26,472 nt of DNA from Flavobacteriales bacterium (GTDB taxonomy: Bacteria; Bacteroidota; Bacteroidia; Flavobacteriales; JADGDT01): NCBI GenBank assembly GCA_023145275.1, contig JAGLEB010000006.1, positions 1-26,472 on the forward strand, written 5' to 3'. The translations under genes and the position numbers were made by a program. The stretch's first letter is position 1. Each line of letters begins with the position of its first letter. Under the pieces are notes generated by a model, which saw only the letters and a program-made list of their open reading frames with translations, was not told where the DNA came from and ran no database searches. This document shows, in pieces, positions 1 through 7,926 of this stretch.

Positions 1-77
1 ACGGACCAAAAATAACGTTTGGTGTATAGTTGATTTTTGTACAATGTTCAAAACAACTCTACAAACAACAATTAAAC

Positions 78-95
78 TCCCGATAGCTATCGGGA
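78..95. repeat. 18-bp perfect palindrome in a leader region
   Basis: TCCCGATAGCTATCGGGA is a perfect 18-bp inverted repeat with no spacer. It lies about 35 bp downstream of the leftward promoter at 132-162, so it would sit in the 5' leader of whatever gene lies left of the window. It may be a protein-binding dyad or a dispersed intergenic repeat. I see only this one copy in the window. Confidence 0.6.
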
Positions 96-131
96 CAATA
101 TTTTAAAAGAACTACCTCTTTTTTGCGGATG

Positions 132-162
132 CAAAGGTACACAATTATTTGTACTACGCAAA
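132..162 (-). promoter_or_regulatory. Bacteroidota-type promoter reading leftwards out of the window
   Basis: On the minus strand TACCTTTG (132-139) matches the TAnnTTTG -7 element. TTTG at 159-162 is a good -33 element, with a 19-bp spacer. Start of transcription would be near 125, and the gene served lies beyond the left edge. TACCTTTGC is a strong form of this element. Confidence 0.6.
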
Positions 163-227
163 TCTTACTTTTATTTTTTGACAATATTTCAAGAACCTCC
201 CCAGCTCCTTATTTAAGGATAGCTAGC

Positions 228-258
228 TGTTGCTAGCCTTTTATTAAAACTAGCAACA
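228..258. terminator. hairpin downstream of proS
   Basis: TGTTGCTAG (228-236) pairs perfectly with CTAGCAACA (250-258). The loop can itself pair as TTTTA/TAAAA, leaving a two-base bulge. It follows the proS stop on the minus strand. The nearest T-run (268-276) is on the plus-strand side, so it is not a canonical rho-independent terminator for proS. Its role as proS 3' end is inferred from position. Confidence 0.4.
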
Positions 259-274
259 ACTAACATATTTTTTT

Positions 275-1747
275 TTAATAAGCTTTGGCAAACAAAACTC
301 TCTTAGTTGATGGCTTACCTGTAAACACACATACACCTTCTTCATCAGAAGCATCTATAGGAATACAGCGGATTGAAGCTTTTGTAAGGTCCTTAATTCT
401 ATCCTCTGTTTCTGCCGTACCATCCCAGTGAGCTTCGATAAAACCACCTTTCGTTTTTAAAACGTCCTTAAACTCTTCGAAAGTATCAACTTTAGTTGTT
501 TTCTCAGACCTAAAGTCTAGCGCTTTATTTAATAAGTTTTCTTGTATCTCTTCTAATAAATTAGAAACATATTCCGAAATAATATCATTAGAGACTATCT
601 CCTTCGTTAGCTTATCTCTTCGAGCCACCTCTACTGTACCATTATCAAGATCCTTTGGTCCAACAGCAATTCTCACTGGAACGCCTTTAAGCTCCCACTC
701 AGCAAATTTCCAACCGGGTTTATGAGTATCTCTTTTGTCAAACTTCACTGAAACACCTTTTGCTCTAAGGTCCTTCATCATCTCTTCCACTTTTTTAGAA
801 ACTGCATCAAATTGCTCATCATTTCTATAAATTGGAACAATCACAACCTGGTGAGGTGCCAATTTAGGAGGTAACACCAAGCCTTTATCATCAGAATGAG
901 TCATTATCAAGCCTCCCATTAGTCTAGTAGAAACACCCCAAGATGTGGCCCAAACATGTTCCTGCTTTCCAGCTTTAGAAGTAAATTTCACATCAAAAGC
1001 TTTTGCAAAATTCTGTCCTAAGAAATGAGATGTACCAGCTTGTAGAGCTTTTCCATCTTGCATCAAAGCCTCAATACAGTATGTTTCTAATGCTCCGGCA
1101 AATCTCTCCGATTCTGTTTTTAGACCTCTAATTACAGGCATTGCCATAAAGTCTTCTGCAAAATCAGCGTATACATTCATCATTCTCTCAGCTTCTTCAA
1201 CTGCTTCTACTTCTGTTGCGTGTGCTGTATGCCCCTCTTGCCATAAGAACTCAGAAGTTCTTAAAAACAATCTTGTACGCATCTCCCAACGAACAACATT
1301 TGCCCATTGATTAATCAACAATGGCAAATCTCTGTACGACTCAACCCATTTTCTGAAAGTATCCCAAATTATAGTTTCTGAAGTAGGCCTTACAATTAGC
1401 TCTTCCTCTAATTTTGCATCTTCATCTACAATTATCTTACCATTTTCATCATTCTTCAACCTGTAGTGTGTTACTACAGCACATTCTTTTGCGAAACCAT
1501 CAACATGGCTAGCCTCTTTACTGAAGTACGATTTCGGAATAAACAACGGAAAATAGGCATTCTCATGACCTGTTTCTTTAAATTTCACATCGAGTTCATG
1601 CTGGATTTTCTCCCATATAGCATAACCATATGGCTTTATCACCATCATACCTCTCACTCCCGAATTTTCAGCTAGATCAGCCTTAACTACTAGCTCGTTA
1701 TACCACTTAGAATAGTCTTCTGAACGGCTTGTTAGATTCTTCCCCAT
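275..1747 (-). CDS. proS: prolyl-tRNA synthetase, short archaeal/eukaryal-like type
   Basis: Class II aminoacyl-tRNA synthetase that charges tRNA-Pro with proline in the cytosol. The 490-residue length and the lack of the large editing insertion mark the short ProRS type used by many Bacteroidota, unlike the roughly 570-residue E. coli type. Class II motif 2 is seen at FLRTSEFLWQEG. Motif 3 is around GVSTRLMGGLIMTHSDDKG. The anticodon-binding domain follows from about residue 300, and a C-terminal domain of about 90 residues ends in the tyrosine typical of this type. The cysteine-rich zinc site found in some relatives is not kept intact here. The gene is monocistronic, and divergent from the lipoprotein gene at 2011. 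A -7 element at 1895-1902 implies a leader of about 140 nt. Confidence 0.97.
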   Translation of the reverse strand: MGKNLTSRSEDYSKWYNELVVKADLAENSGVRGMMVIKPYGYAIWEKIQHELDVKFKETGHENAYFPLFIPKSYFSKEASHVDGFAKECAVVTHYRLKNDENGKIIVDEDAKLEEELIVRPTSETIIWDTFRKWVESYRDLPLLINQWANVVRWEMRTRLFLRTSEFLWQEGHTAHATEVEAVEEAERMMNVYADFAEDFMAMPVIRGLKTESERFAGALETYCIEALMQDGKALQAGTSHFLGQNFAKAFDVKFTSKAGKQEHVWATSWGVSTRLMGGLIMTHSDDKGLVLPPKLAPHQVVIVPIYRNDEQFDAVSKKVEEMMKDLRAKGVSVKFDKRDTHKPGWKFAEWELKGVPVRIAVGPKDLDNGTVEVARRDKLTKEIVSNDIISEYVSNLLEEIQENLLNKALDFRSEKTTKVDTFEEFKDVLKTKGGFIEAHWDGTAETEDRIKDLTKASIRCIPIDASDEEGVCVFTGKPSTKRVLFAKAY

Positions 1748-1811
1748 AAAAAAATTATATTTGGCACAAAAATTGTAATGTTTATCCTAAACAAGGAGCT
1801 TTACATCAGTA

Positions 1812-1831
1812 GTTACAAAAACATTTGTAAC
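1812..1831 (-). promoter_or_regulatory. perfect hairpin in the proS leader
   Basis: GTTACAAA (1812-1819) and TTTGTAAC (1824-1831) form an 8-bp perfect stem with a 4-base loop, and a further A-T pair extends it to 9 bp. It lies 65-85 nt upstream of the proS start, inside the predicted transcript. It has no T-run on the minus strand and no T-box features, so a regulatory role is only a possibility. Confidence 0.3.
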
Positions 1832-1894
1832 TTTGGTAAAACTCATTTTAACAATGCTATTATCAAGCAAATTGCCCTATTGATTAGGAAGGCG

Positions 1895-1902
1895 CAAAGA
1901 TA
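1895..1902 (-). promoter_or_regulatory. -7 element for proS
   Basis: Minus-strand TATCTTTG matches TAnnTTTG and continues as GCGCC, a usual form in this phylum. No convincing -33 TTG occurs 17-23 bp upstream, so this rests on the -7 match and its position alone. Confidence 0.4.
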
Positions 1903-2010
1903 ACTATTAAATGTGTAACTGAATAAAACTAGCATTACAAAATTTAAAGTGATTTACAAATATTGATATTAACATTTTATATTTATAAAATTTCTTAACG
2001 AATTCTACAT

Positions 2011-2997
2011 ATGAAACAAAAATACACATATCTTTTCTCTATTATTTTACTAGGATTCCTTGTAAACTTAACATCATGTGGCCCATCATCACAGATGTTT
2101 GCTGTAGATAATTCAAATAACTCTGACGGAATTTATTCTACAAAAACAAAACAAGCAGGGACTTACGAATTTGCATACGGAAACGACATAGAAAATATAG
2201 CAGGAGATCCTACTCTTGGCTTAGACTATAAAACTGACTCTTCATACTCGGCATATATGAATAGTAAGTACTTAAACGATGAGACAAATGCTGCATATTA
2301 CAATGTAGACACTTCAAACATTTATTATAACGAAGATTCTTCTAAGAGTGGTTATGTATCAAACTCTGTTTCTGAGTCTAACACTAACTACTACGGCTCG
2401 GCAGGCTTCAGTCCTTACGGAATGAGCTTTGGCCTTGGGATGAGCTTTGGTGGATATCCTGGCTATGGATATGGAGGTTATCCTGGATACGGATATGGGG
2501 GTTATCCCGGTTATGGATATGGCGGATACCCTGGTTACGGTTATGGTGGTTATCCTGGATATGGTTATGGTGGATACCCCGGATATGGATACGGAGGTTA
2601 TCCTGGATATGGATACCCAGGCTATGGATATCCTGGAGGTGAGCATGGTAGTGCACTAACTAGAGAAAAAAGGAATTCACAAGGTGGTAATTACAATAGT
2701 TCAGGATATAATAACAAAATAAAATACGATTATAAAAGAAAATCTAGCGTTGCGACGTCCGATAGAAAAGCTAATACTGGTAATAGTAAAAATTATTCTA
2801 AATACAGATCAGGAACAACAAGGTCAAGTTCTTCAAGAACTAGAAATGAATATTCAAGAAGCAATTCTTCATCACCATCAAACTCCAATTACAATAGGTC
2901 AAATAGTTCTACACGAAGCTATACACCTACTTACAATTCGAGTAGCAGATCATCTAGTCCATCTAGGAGTAGTTCTAGCGGGGCAAGAAAACGTTAA
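2011..2997 (+). CDS. lipoprotein with Gly-Tyr-Pro tandem repeats and a Ser/Arg-rich tail
   Basis: A 328-residue surface or periplasmic lipoprotein of unknown function. The first 23 residues form a lipoprotein signal, with lipobox LTSC and the lipidated cysteine at 23. A Tyr/Asn/Ser-rich region (about 24-140) follows, then seven perfect copies of GGYPGYGY at residues 147-202 ending in PGYGYPGG. The last 110 residues are a basic tail rich in Ser, Asn, Arg and Tyr, likely disordered. I see no enzyme domain. It precedes the FadL/OmpP1-like gene by 72 bp on the same strand. An envelope structural or adhesive role is inferred from composition only. Confidence 0.85.
   Translation: MKQKYTYLFSIILLGFLVNLTSCGPSSQMFAVDNSNNSDGIYSTKTKQAGTYEFAYGNDIENIAGDPTLGLDYKTDSSYSAYMNSKYLNDETNAAYYNVDTSNIYYNEDSSKSGYVSNSVSESNTNYYGSAGFSPYGMSFGLGMSFGGYPGYGYGGYPGYGYGGYPGYGYGGYPGYGYGGYPGYGYGGYPGYGYGGYPGYGYPGYGYPGGEHGSALTREKRNSQGGNYNSSGYNNKIKYDYKRKSSVATSDRKANTGNSKNYSKYRSGTTRSSSSRTRNEYSRSNSSSPSNSNYNRSNSSTRSYTPTYNSSSRSSSPSRSSSSGARKR
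2449..2640 (+). repeat. 24-bp tandem repeat (7 units plus a partial) inside the lipoprotein gene
   Basis: Seven 24-bp units each encode GGYPGYGY (2449-2616), followed by a partial unit encoding PGYGYPGG. At DNA level the units differ at many third positions (GGA/GGT/GGC/GGG, TAT/TAC, CCT/CCC), yet the protein repeat is perfect. That argues for selection on the peptide, not a fresh slippage expansion. Confidence 0.9.
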
Positions 2998-3069
2998 TCA
3001 TATTTATTCTTAAATAATTAATTTTCAAGTGGATCAATTTTGATTTACCCTATATATTATTGAATTAAA

Positions 3070-4614
3070 ATGAAAAAAATAATACTTATTATTATACTAT
3101 TTTCCCAGATATCTTTTGGACAAGGTATAAGCGATGCTTTAAATATTTCTCAGCCTAAAATTGGTGGATCAGCTAGATTTCAAGCAATGGGAGGAGCTTT
3201 TACTGCACTGGGAGGAGAATTATCTGCATTGCAAGTAAACCCAGCATCTGGAGCTGTTTTTCTCGAAGGTCAAGCTAGTTTTTCATATGGGCTATCAACT
3301 ATTGGCAACACCAGCACCTTCTATGATGGAGGAGGATCGGACGAAACAACTTATAACAACCTAAACCAAATTGGAATAGTATTTGTCTTTGAAAATGATA
3401 ATTATGCCTCATCGATAACAAAATATTCTTTAGGTTTTAATTACAACAGAACTAACAATTTCCACAACGACTTAAGTTTTATTGGAAATAACAACACTCA
3501 ACTAGAGATAACAGACAACAACAATAATCTATACTACCAAGGATCTAGCTCTCTCGCTACTTCATTTGTTCTAGCTTCAAATGGTTATTCACCAAATAAT
3601 TTAAGGGGTGCGGAGTATTTGGCCTTTGAGACTTTCCTGATAGATCTGAACGACCCTGAATCTAAATATTACGACGATAGATACCCGACATTTAGTGAAG
3701 AACTGCCTGTATATGTATTTTCTGGGGCCCCATTAAACAGTGTTGAACTAAATAACAACAAACAAAACTACAGCATTTCTAAGAGTGGTTATAGTGGACA
3801 GTACACTTTTTCGGGGAGTGTAAATGTTGACAATAAGGTTCAAATTGGACTTTCTTACAATAGGTCTACAATGAATAGCGAGACAGTTTCGTCTCTTGAA
3901 GAAAGTGGATATGCCGAAAGTTCAGATTTAAATTACTTTACGTATAAATCATTTATCAGCACTTATGGCTATGGAAATGGGTTTTCACTTGGAGCTATTT
4001 ACAGAGCTAATGATATGATAAGATTTGGTGCATCATACCATTCACCAACATGGTATAAGTTAACCGACGAGTATGCGTATTCGATGGAAACAACATTTAA
4101 AACACCTGACAGTGATGGCAATAAAACATATAAGTCACAAACTGATTACAAGTATTTTGATTATGAGGTAAATACTCCTTATAAAGTTGACGCAGGTTTA
4201 GCAATAATCCTTGGAGGTAAAGGCTTGATAAGTGCCGACTACGAGTACATAGGGTATTCAGGGATGAAACTAGGTCCTGATAGAGATTTTGATAATGAGA
4301 ATAGAGAAATAAAAAACACGTTGAACTCTACTCACAATATTAGGTTAGGTACCGAATGGAAAGTTTCTTTTATCAGTTTAAGAGCTGGATATTCTTATGC
4401 TCAAACTCCATATAAAGATGAACAGAGACAATCAAATACTCAATCTTTTTCACTAGGAGGAGGATTAAACTTTAAATCGTGGAATCTCGATTTATCATAT
4501 CAAAAATTCACAAACAATTACAATTATTATATTTACGAGGTAGATCTAGTAGATGCCGCTAGAGTAAATAATTATGAAAGTAATTTCGTTGCAACCTTGA
4601 GGTTTGCTATGTAA
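3070..4614 (+). CDS. FadL/OmpP1-family outer-membrane protein
   Basis: A 514-residue beta-barrel of the OmpP1/FadL/TodX type, a family that lets hydrophobic compounds cross the outer membrane. A signal peptide spans about residues 1-18, with cleavage near FGQ-G. The mature N-terminus has the motif common in Bacteroidota members: AMGGAFTALGGELSALQVNPA, the glycine-rich region preceding the first barrel strands. Alternating polar/aromatic strands fill the rest, ending in an amphipathic strand VATLRFAM. Bacteroidota versions are often annotated as hemin receptors, which is not shown by the sequence, so substrate is unknown. It probably shares a transcript with the repeat lipoprotein 72 bp upstream and ends at the terminator at 4632-4671. 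Confidence 0.85.
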   Translation: MKKIILIIILFSQISFGQGISDALNISQPKIGGSARFQAMGGAFTALGGELSALQVNPASGAVFLEGQASFSYGLSTIGNTSTFYDGGGSDETTYNNLNQIGIVFVFENDNYASSITKYSLGFNYNRTNNFHNDLSFIGNNNTQLEITDNNNNLYYQGSSSLATSFVLASNGYSPNNLRGAEYLAFETFLIDLNDPESKYYDDRYPTFSEELPVYVFSGAPLNSVELNNNKQNYSISKSGYSGQYTFSGSVNVDNKVQIGLSYNRSTMNSETVSSLEESGYAESSDLNYFTYKSFISTYGYGNGFSLGAIYRANDMIRFGASYHSPTWYKLTDEYAYSMETTFKTPDSDGNKTYKSQTDYKYFDYEVNTPYKVDAGLAIILGGKGLISADYEYIGYSGMKLGPDRDFDNENREIKNTLNSTHNIRLGTEWKVSFISLRAGYSYAQTPYKDEQRQSNTQSFSLGGGLNFKSWNLDLSYQKFTNNYNYYIYEVDLVDAARVNNYESNFVATLRFAM

Positions 4615-4631
4615 TCTCAAACATTTGCAAT

Positions 4632-4672
4632 AAAAAATGGCTATTCAATAAAAACTGAATAGCCATTTTTTT
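4632..4672. terminator. bidirectional terminator between the OMP gene and accC
   Basis: A perfect 16-bp stem pairs 4632-4647 (AAAAAATGGCTATTCA) with 4656-4671, around an 8-base loop. T-runs follow on both strands. It lies between convergent genes and can end both transcripts. Confidence 0.9.
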
Positions 4673-4694
4673 ACCTATTTAGAAAAAATTACTC

Positions 4695-6035
4695 CTAACT
4701 CTCTAAGACAAAGCTTTCCATAAATGCAGTTGTATACGCTCCACTTAAATAATCAGGGTTATCCATCAATGCTCTATGGAAAGGTATTGTTGTTTTAACA
4801 CCTTCTATCACAAACTCGTCTAACGCTCTTTTCATTTTATTTATAGCCTCTTCTCTACTCTGAGCAGTTGTAATCAACTTTGCAATCATAGAGTCATAAT
4901 ACGGAGGAATTACATATCCTGCGTAAACATGGGTATCTACTCTTACCCCATGACCGCCAGGAACGTGGAAATAATCAACTTTTCCAGGCTGTGGTCTAAA
5001 ATCGTTATAAGGATCTTCAGCATTAATTCTACACTCTATAGAAAAAAGCTTTGGAAAATAATTTTCTCCAGAAATTGGCACACCTGCAGCAACTTTTATT
5101 TGCTCTCGAACTAAATCGAAATCAATAACCTGCTCTGTTATAGGGTGTTCCACCTGAATACGAGTATTCATTTCCATAAAGTAGAAATTTCGGTGCTTAT
5201 CAACTAAGAATTCTATTGTACCTACTCCTTCATATTTTATAAATGCAGTTGCTAACACTGCTGCATCTCCCATTTTATCACGAAGCTCATCCGTCATAAA
5301 TGGCGATGGAGTTTCTTCAGTAAGTTTCTGGTGACGACGTTGTATAGAACAATCTCTTTCAGATAAATGACATGCTTTTCCATATTGATCTCCAATTACT
5401 TGGATTTCGATATGACGTGGATCTTCAATAAGTTTCTCCATGTACATACGATTATCTCCAAAAGCAGCCATAGACTCTTGACGAGCATCATCCCACGATT
5501 TCCTCAGAATATCTTTAGACCATACGGCTCTCATACCTTTTCCTCCACCTCCAGCTGAAGCCTTTAGCATTACAGGGTATCCAAACTCGTCGGCTAATCT
5601 TTCACATTCCTCAAATTCTTCTATTATACCTTCAGAACCCGGAATTGTAGGCACTCCAGCCTTTTTCATTGTTTCTTTAGCATTGGCTTTATCGCCCATA
5701 CTATCAATCATTTCAGGACTAGCTCCAATAAATTTTATTCCATGCTCTTCACAAAGCTTAGAAAAAGTAGAACTCTCGGCCAAGAAACCATATCCCGGAT
5801 GAATTGCATCAGCATTAGTAATTTCAGCAGCTGCAAGTATATTGTGCGAATTCAAATATGATTCACTACTAGCTGGTGGTCCTAAACAAACAGCTTCGTC
5901 TGCAAATCGAACGTGGAGGCTATTAGCATCTGCAGTTGAATAAACAGCAACAGTCTTTATCCCCATCTCACGAGCAGTACGAATTATTCGCAATGCTATT
6001 TCTCCTCGATTGGCTATTAATATTTTTTTAATCAT
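4695..6035 (-). CDS. accC: acetyl-CoA carboxylase biotin carboxylase subunit
   Basis: ATP-grasp enzyme that carboxylates the biotin on AccB using ATP and bicarbonate, the first half-reaction of malonyl-CoA synthesis. Seen are the N-terminal KILIANRGEIALR, the glycine-rich ATP loop KASAGGGGKGMR and the catalytic EMNTRIQVEHP block. The 446 residues match the family (about 450). The start is taken as the ATG at 6035, giving MIKKILIANRGE. An in-frame TTG two codons earlier is less likely. It is last in the fabH-accB-accC run, 65 bp after accB. The transferase subunits accA and accD are not in this window. Confidence 0.96.
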   Translation of the reverse strand: MIKKILIANRGEIALRIIRTAREMGIKTVAVYSTADANSLHVRFADEAVCLGPPASSESYLNSHNILAAAEITNADAIHPGYGFLAESSTFSKLCEEHGIKFIGASPEMIDSMGDKANAKETMKKAGVPTIPGSEGIIEEFEECERLADEFGYPVMLKASAGGGGKGMRAVWSKDILRKSWDDARQESMAAFGDNRMYMEKLIEDPRHIEIQVIGDQYGKACHLSERDCSIQRRHQKLTEETPSPFMTDELRDKMGDAAVLATAFIKYEGVGTIEFLVDKHRNFYFMEMNTRIQVEHPITEQVIDFDLVREQIKVAAGVPISGENYFPKLFSIECRINAEDPYNDFRPQPGKVDYFHVPGGHGVRVDTHVYAGYVIPPYYDSMIAKLITTAQSREEAINKMKRALDEFVIEGVKTTIPFHRALMDNPDYLSGAYTTAFMESFVLES

Positions 6036-6100
6036 GCACAAAAGTCTTTATCTCGCATATAAAACTACGCAAGAGGTTAATCTTTAGCTTAATCCCAAGT

Positions 6101-6580
6101 TTAAGATGGGTCAACTAAGAACAATGGTTGATCGTATTCTACTGGTGAATTGTCATCGACTAAAACTTTTACAATTTTACCAGAAATCTCAGATTCTACT
6201 TCATTGAAAAGCTTCATAGCCTCAATCATACAAACCACACTTCCAGAAGAAATCTCATCTCCAACCTTAACAAAAGCTTCCTTATCAGGAGTAGGTTTTC
6301 TGTAGAATGTTCCAATTATAGGAGACTTTATAGCAATGTATTTAGAATTTTCATCTTCTGCAGCAGCAGGTGGATCTACCAAAGCTACAGGAGGAACAAC
6401 TTGTGGCATGGCAGCCATAGGAGCAGCCATTGGAACTTGCTGTACAATTGTAGTTTCAGGAGCAACATAATCACTTCCTGTTTTGATAGTGATTTTTATA
6501 TCATCCATCTCTAAAGCTACTTCACTAGCACCTGATTTTGCAACAAACCTAATCAGGTTTTGAATTTCCTTTAAATCCAT
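6101..6580 (-). CDS. accB: acetyl-CoA carboxylase biotin carboxyl carrier protein
   Basis: Carries biotin between the biotin carboxylase and the carboxyltransferase. The 159 residues have the standard layout: an N-terminal domain (1-40, MDLKEIQNLIRFV), an Ala/Pro-rich flexible linker (about 41-75), and a C-terminal biotinyl domain (about 80-157). The biotin-acceptor motif is EAMK, with the lysine at 123. Spacing is 29 bp after fabH and 65 bp before accC, consistent with one operon. Confidence 0.96.
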   Translation of the reverse strand: MDLKEIQNLIRFVAKSGASEVALEMDDIKITIKTGSDYVAPETTIVQQVPMAAPMAAMPQVVPPVALVDPPAAAEDENSKYIAIKSPIIGTFYRKPTPDKEAFVKVGDEISSGSVVCMIEAMKLFNEVESEISGKIVKVLVDDNSPVEYDQPLFLVDPS

Positions 6581-6609
6581 AATAATTATTTTTATTTCTT
6601 ATTATTTGG

Positions 6610-7599
6610 TTAATAAGCCCATTTCAAAAATTGAGCTCCCCAAGTAAATCCGCCACCAAACGCAGCGATAACAATATTATCTCCTTTATTTAATTTCTTT
6701 TCATAGTCCCACAAAAGCAAAGGAATGGTACCATTAGTTGTGTTTCCAAATTTATGAATATTTATCATAACTTTTTCATCATCTAACTCCATTCTTCTTC
6801 TCGTGGCATCAATAATTCTCTTATTTGCTTGATGAGGCACTAGCCACTCTACATCTTCGGCAGTCAAATTATTTCTATCCATTATCAATTTAGCTGAATC
6901 AGCCATATTACTAACTGCATACTTAAATACAGCCTTACCATCTTGATAAACATATTGCTTATTTGCGTCAAGAGTCTCGTGTGTCGTAGGCATCATAGAG
7001 CCTCCAGCTTCGATTTTCAAAAAATCACGCCCAACACCATCTGATCTCAAATACTCATCAACAAGACCTAATCCTTCAGTGTTAGGTTCTAAAAGAACAC
7101 CACCACCACCATCACCAAATATTATACAAGTATTTCTATCTGTATAATCAATTATCGACGACATTTTATCGGCCCCAATAATTAATATTTTTTTATATTT
7201 TCCAGACTCGATAAAAGCAGCTCCAGTAGATAATCCAAAAAGGAAACCAGAACATGCTGCATTTATATCATATCCAAATGCATTTACAGCACCAATCTCG
7301 GTAGCAACATACGCAGAAGTAGAAGCAACTAAAACATCAGGTGTAATAGTTGAAACAATTACCAAATCAATCTCTTTAGGATCAATACCGCTCTTTTTTA
7401 TAATTTCTTCACCCGCTTTAATTGCAATATATGAAGTCCCAGATCCCTCTTCTTTGAGTATCCGCCTTTCTTTAATCCCTGTTCGTGATGTTATCCACTC
7501 GTCGTTGGTTTCAACCATCGTCTCAAGTTCCTTGTTTGTTAAAACATAATCTGGAACATATCCGCCGACTGCAGTAATAGCTGCTGATATTTTACCCAT
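6610..7599 (-). CDS. fabH: beta-ketoacyl-ACP synthase III
   Basis: Starts fatty-acid synthesis by condensing acetyl-CoA (or a branched acyl-CoA) with malonyl-ACP, so it directly uses the product of the AccBC complex encoded next to it. The 329 residues fit the family. The Cys-His-Asn triad is visible: C116 in NAACSGFLFG, H256 in VPHQANKR and N286 in FGNTTNGTIP. The C-terminal AAFGGGFTWGAQFL block is also typical. It is first in the run fabH-accB-accC. The ribosomal protein gene rpmF and the DUF177 gene that often precede fabH are not found in the 327 bp upstream. Confidence 0.96.
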   Translation of the reverse strand: MGKISAAITAVGGYVPDYVLTNKELETMVETNDEWITSRTGIKERRILKEEGSGTSYIAIKAGEEIIKKSGIDPKEIDLVIVSTITPDVLVASTSAYVATEIGAVNAFGYDINAACSGFLFGLSTGAAFIESGKYKKILIIGADKMSSIIDYTDRNTCIIFGDGGGGVLLEPNTEGLGLVDEYLRSDGVGRDFLKIEAGGSMMPTTHETLDANKQYVYQDGKAVFKYAVSNMADSAKLIMDRNNLTAEDVEWLVPHQANKRIIDATRRRMELDDEKVMINIHKFGNTTNGTIPLLLWDYEKKLNKGDNIVIAAFGGGFTWGAQFLKWAY

Positions 7600-7926
7600 T
7601 GCTTAAATATTTTAATAATACTTGTTTGTTAACTTTTCACACTATAAAATGTAAATAATTTTTACAGCTATGAACTCCCCTATCCATATCTAAAAAAGGA
7701 GGGCGAAAAGTAAAACCTTTTTTCTAACTAACAAAGAAAATATGACGAATTAACGCTACTATGCATGCATAATACTTTAATTAACCCATTGAAATAAAGA
7801 TACTTATACAAGTAAATATATTCAATGAGAAAAAAATACTTAATAGCCAAAAATAATAAATAAAAGATTTAGAAGAAAACTAAATACTTGTTGTGTAAAA
7901 ACCACACTAATAACGTATTAATACTC
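7600..7926. other. 327-bp gap between pssA and fabH, no gene seen
   Basis: No convincing coding frame in either direction. rpmF, expected here by analogy with other genomes, would show a short basic frame, and none is present. The stretch holds a weak hairpin (7692-7723), the alternating ATGCATGCAT at 7761-7770, and a weak minus-strand -7 match TATTTTTG at 7848-7855 without a good -33. It probably contains the pssA 3' end and the fabH promoter. Confidence 0.6.
7692..7723 (-). terminator. possible terminator after pssA
   Basis: AAAAAAGG (7692-7699) pairs with CCTTTTTT (7716-7723) around a 16-base loop. On the minus strand it would end in a U-run. The stem has only two G-C pairs and lies about 200 bp past the pssA stop, so it is weak. 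Confidence 0.3.

Noticed and set aside
1748..1895. T-box riboswitch or proline leader peptide for proS
   Set aside because: There is no T-box consensus or antiterminator. A 19-codon minus frame in the leader has no proline codons.
1974..1991. ATTTTATA-TT-TATAAAAT palindrome just before the lipoprotein gene
   Set aside because: It is pure A/T in very AT-rich DNA, so the chance expectation is high. No G-C pair supports a real structure.
2449..2640. Regular 24-bp repeats as a possible CRISPR array
   Set aside because: The units are contiguous with no spacers and encode a protein repeat in frame. No cas gene is nearby.
2359..2659. Long antisense and out-of-frame ORFs across the Gly-Tyr-Pro repeat (Ile/Ser/Arg-rich and His/Gln-rich)
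   Set aside because: They are low-complexity shadows of the 24-bp repeat. The plus-strand frame has a lipobox signal and a perfect repeat at protein level, which explains the DNA.
6036..6041. TTG start two codons upstream of the accC ATG
   Set aside because: MIKKILIANRGE at 6035 matches the standard family N-terminus. The extra residues add nothing.
7826..7864. 12-codon plus-strand frame in the pssA-fabH gap, checked as a possible small gene
   Set aside because: Too short, lysine/asparagine-rich as expected by chance in A-rich DNA, with no ribosome-binding or promoter support.
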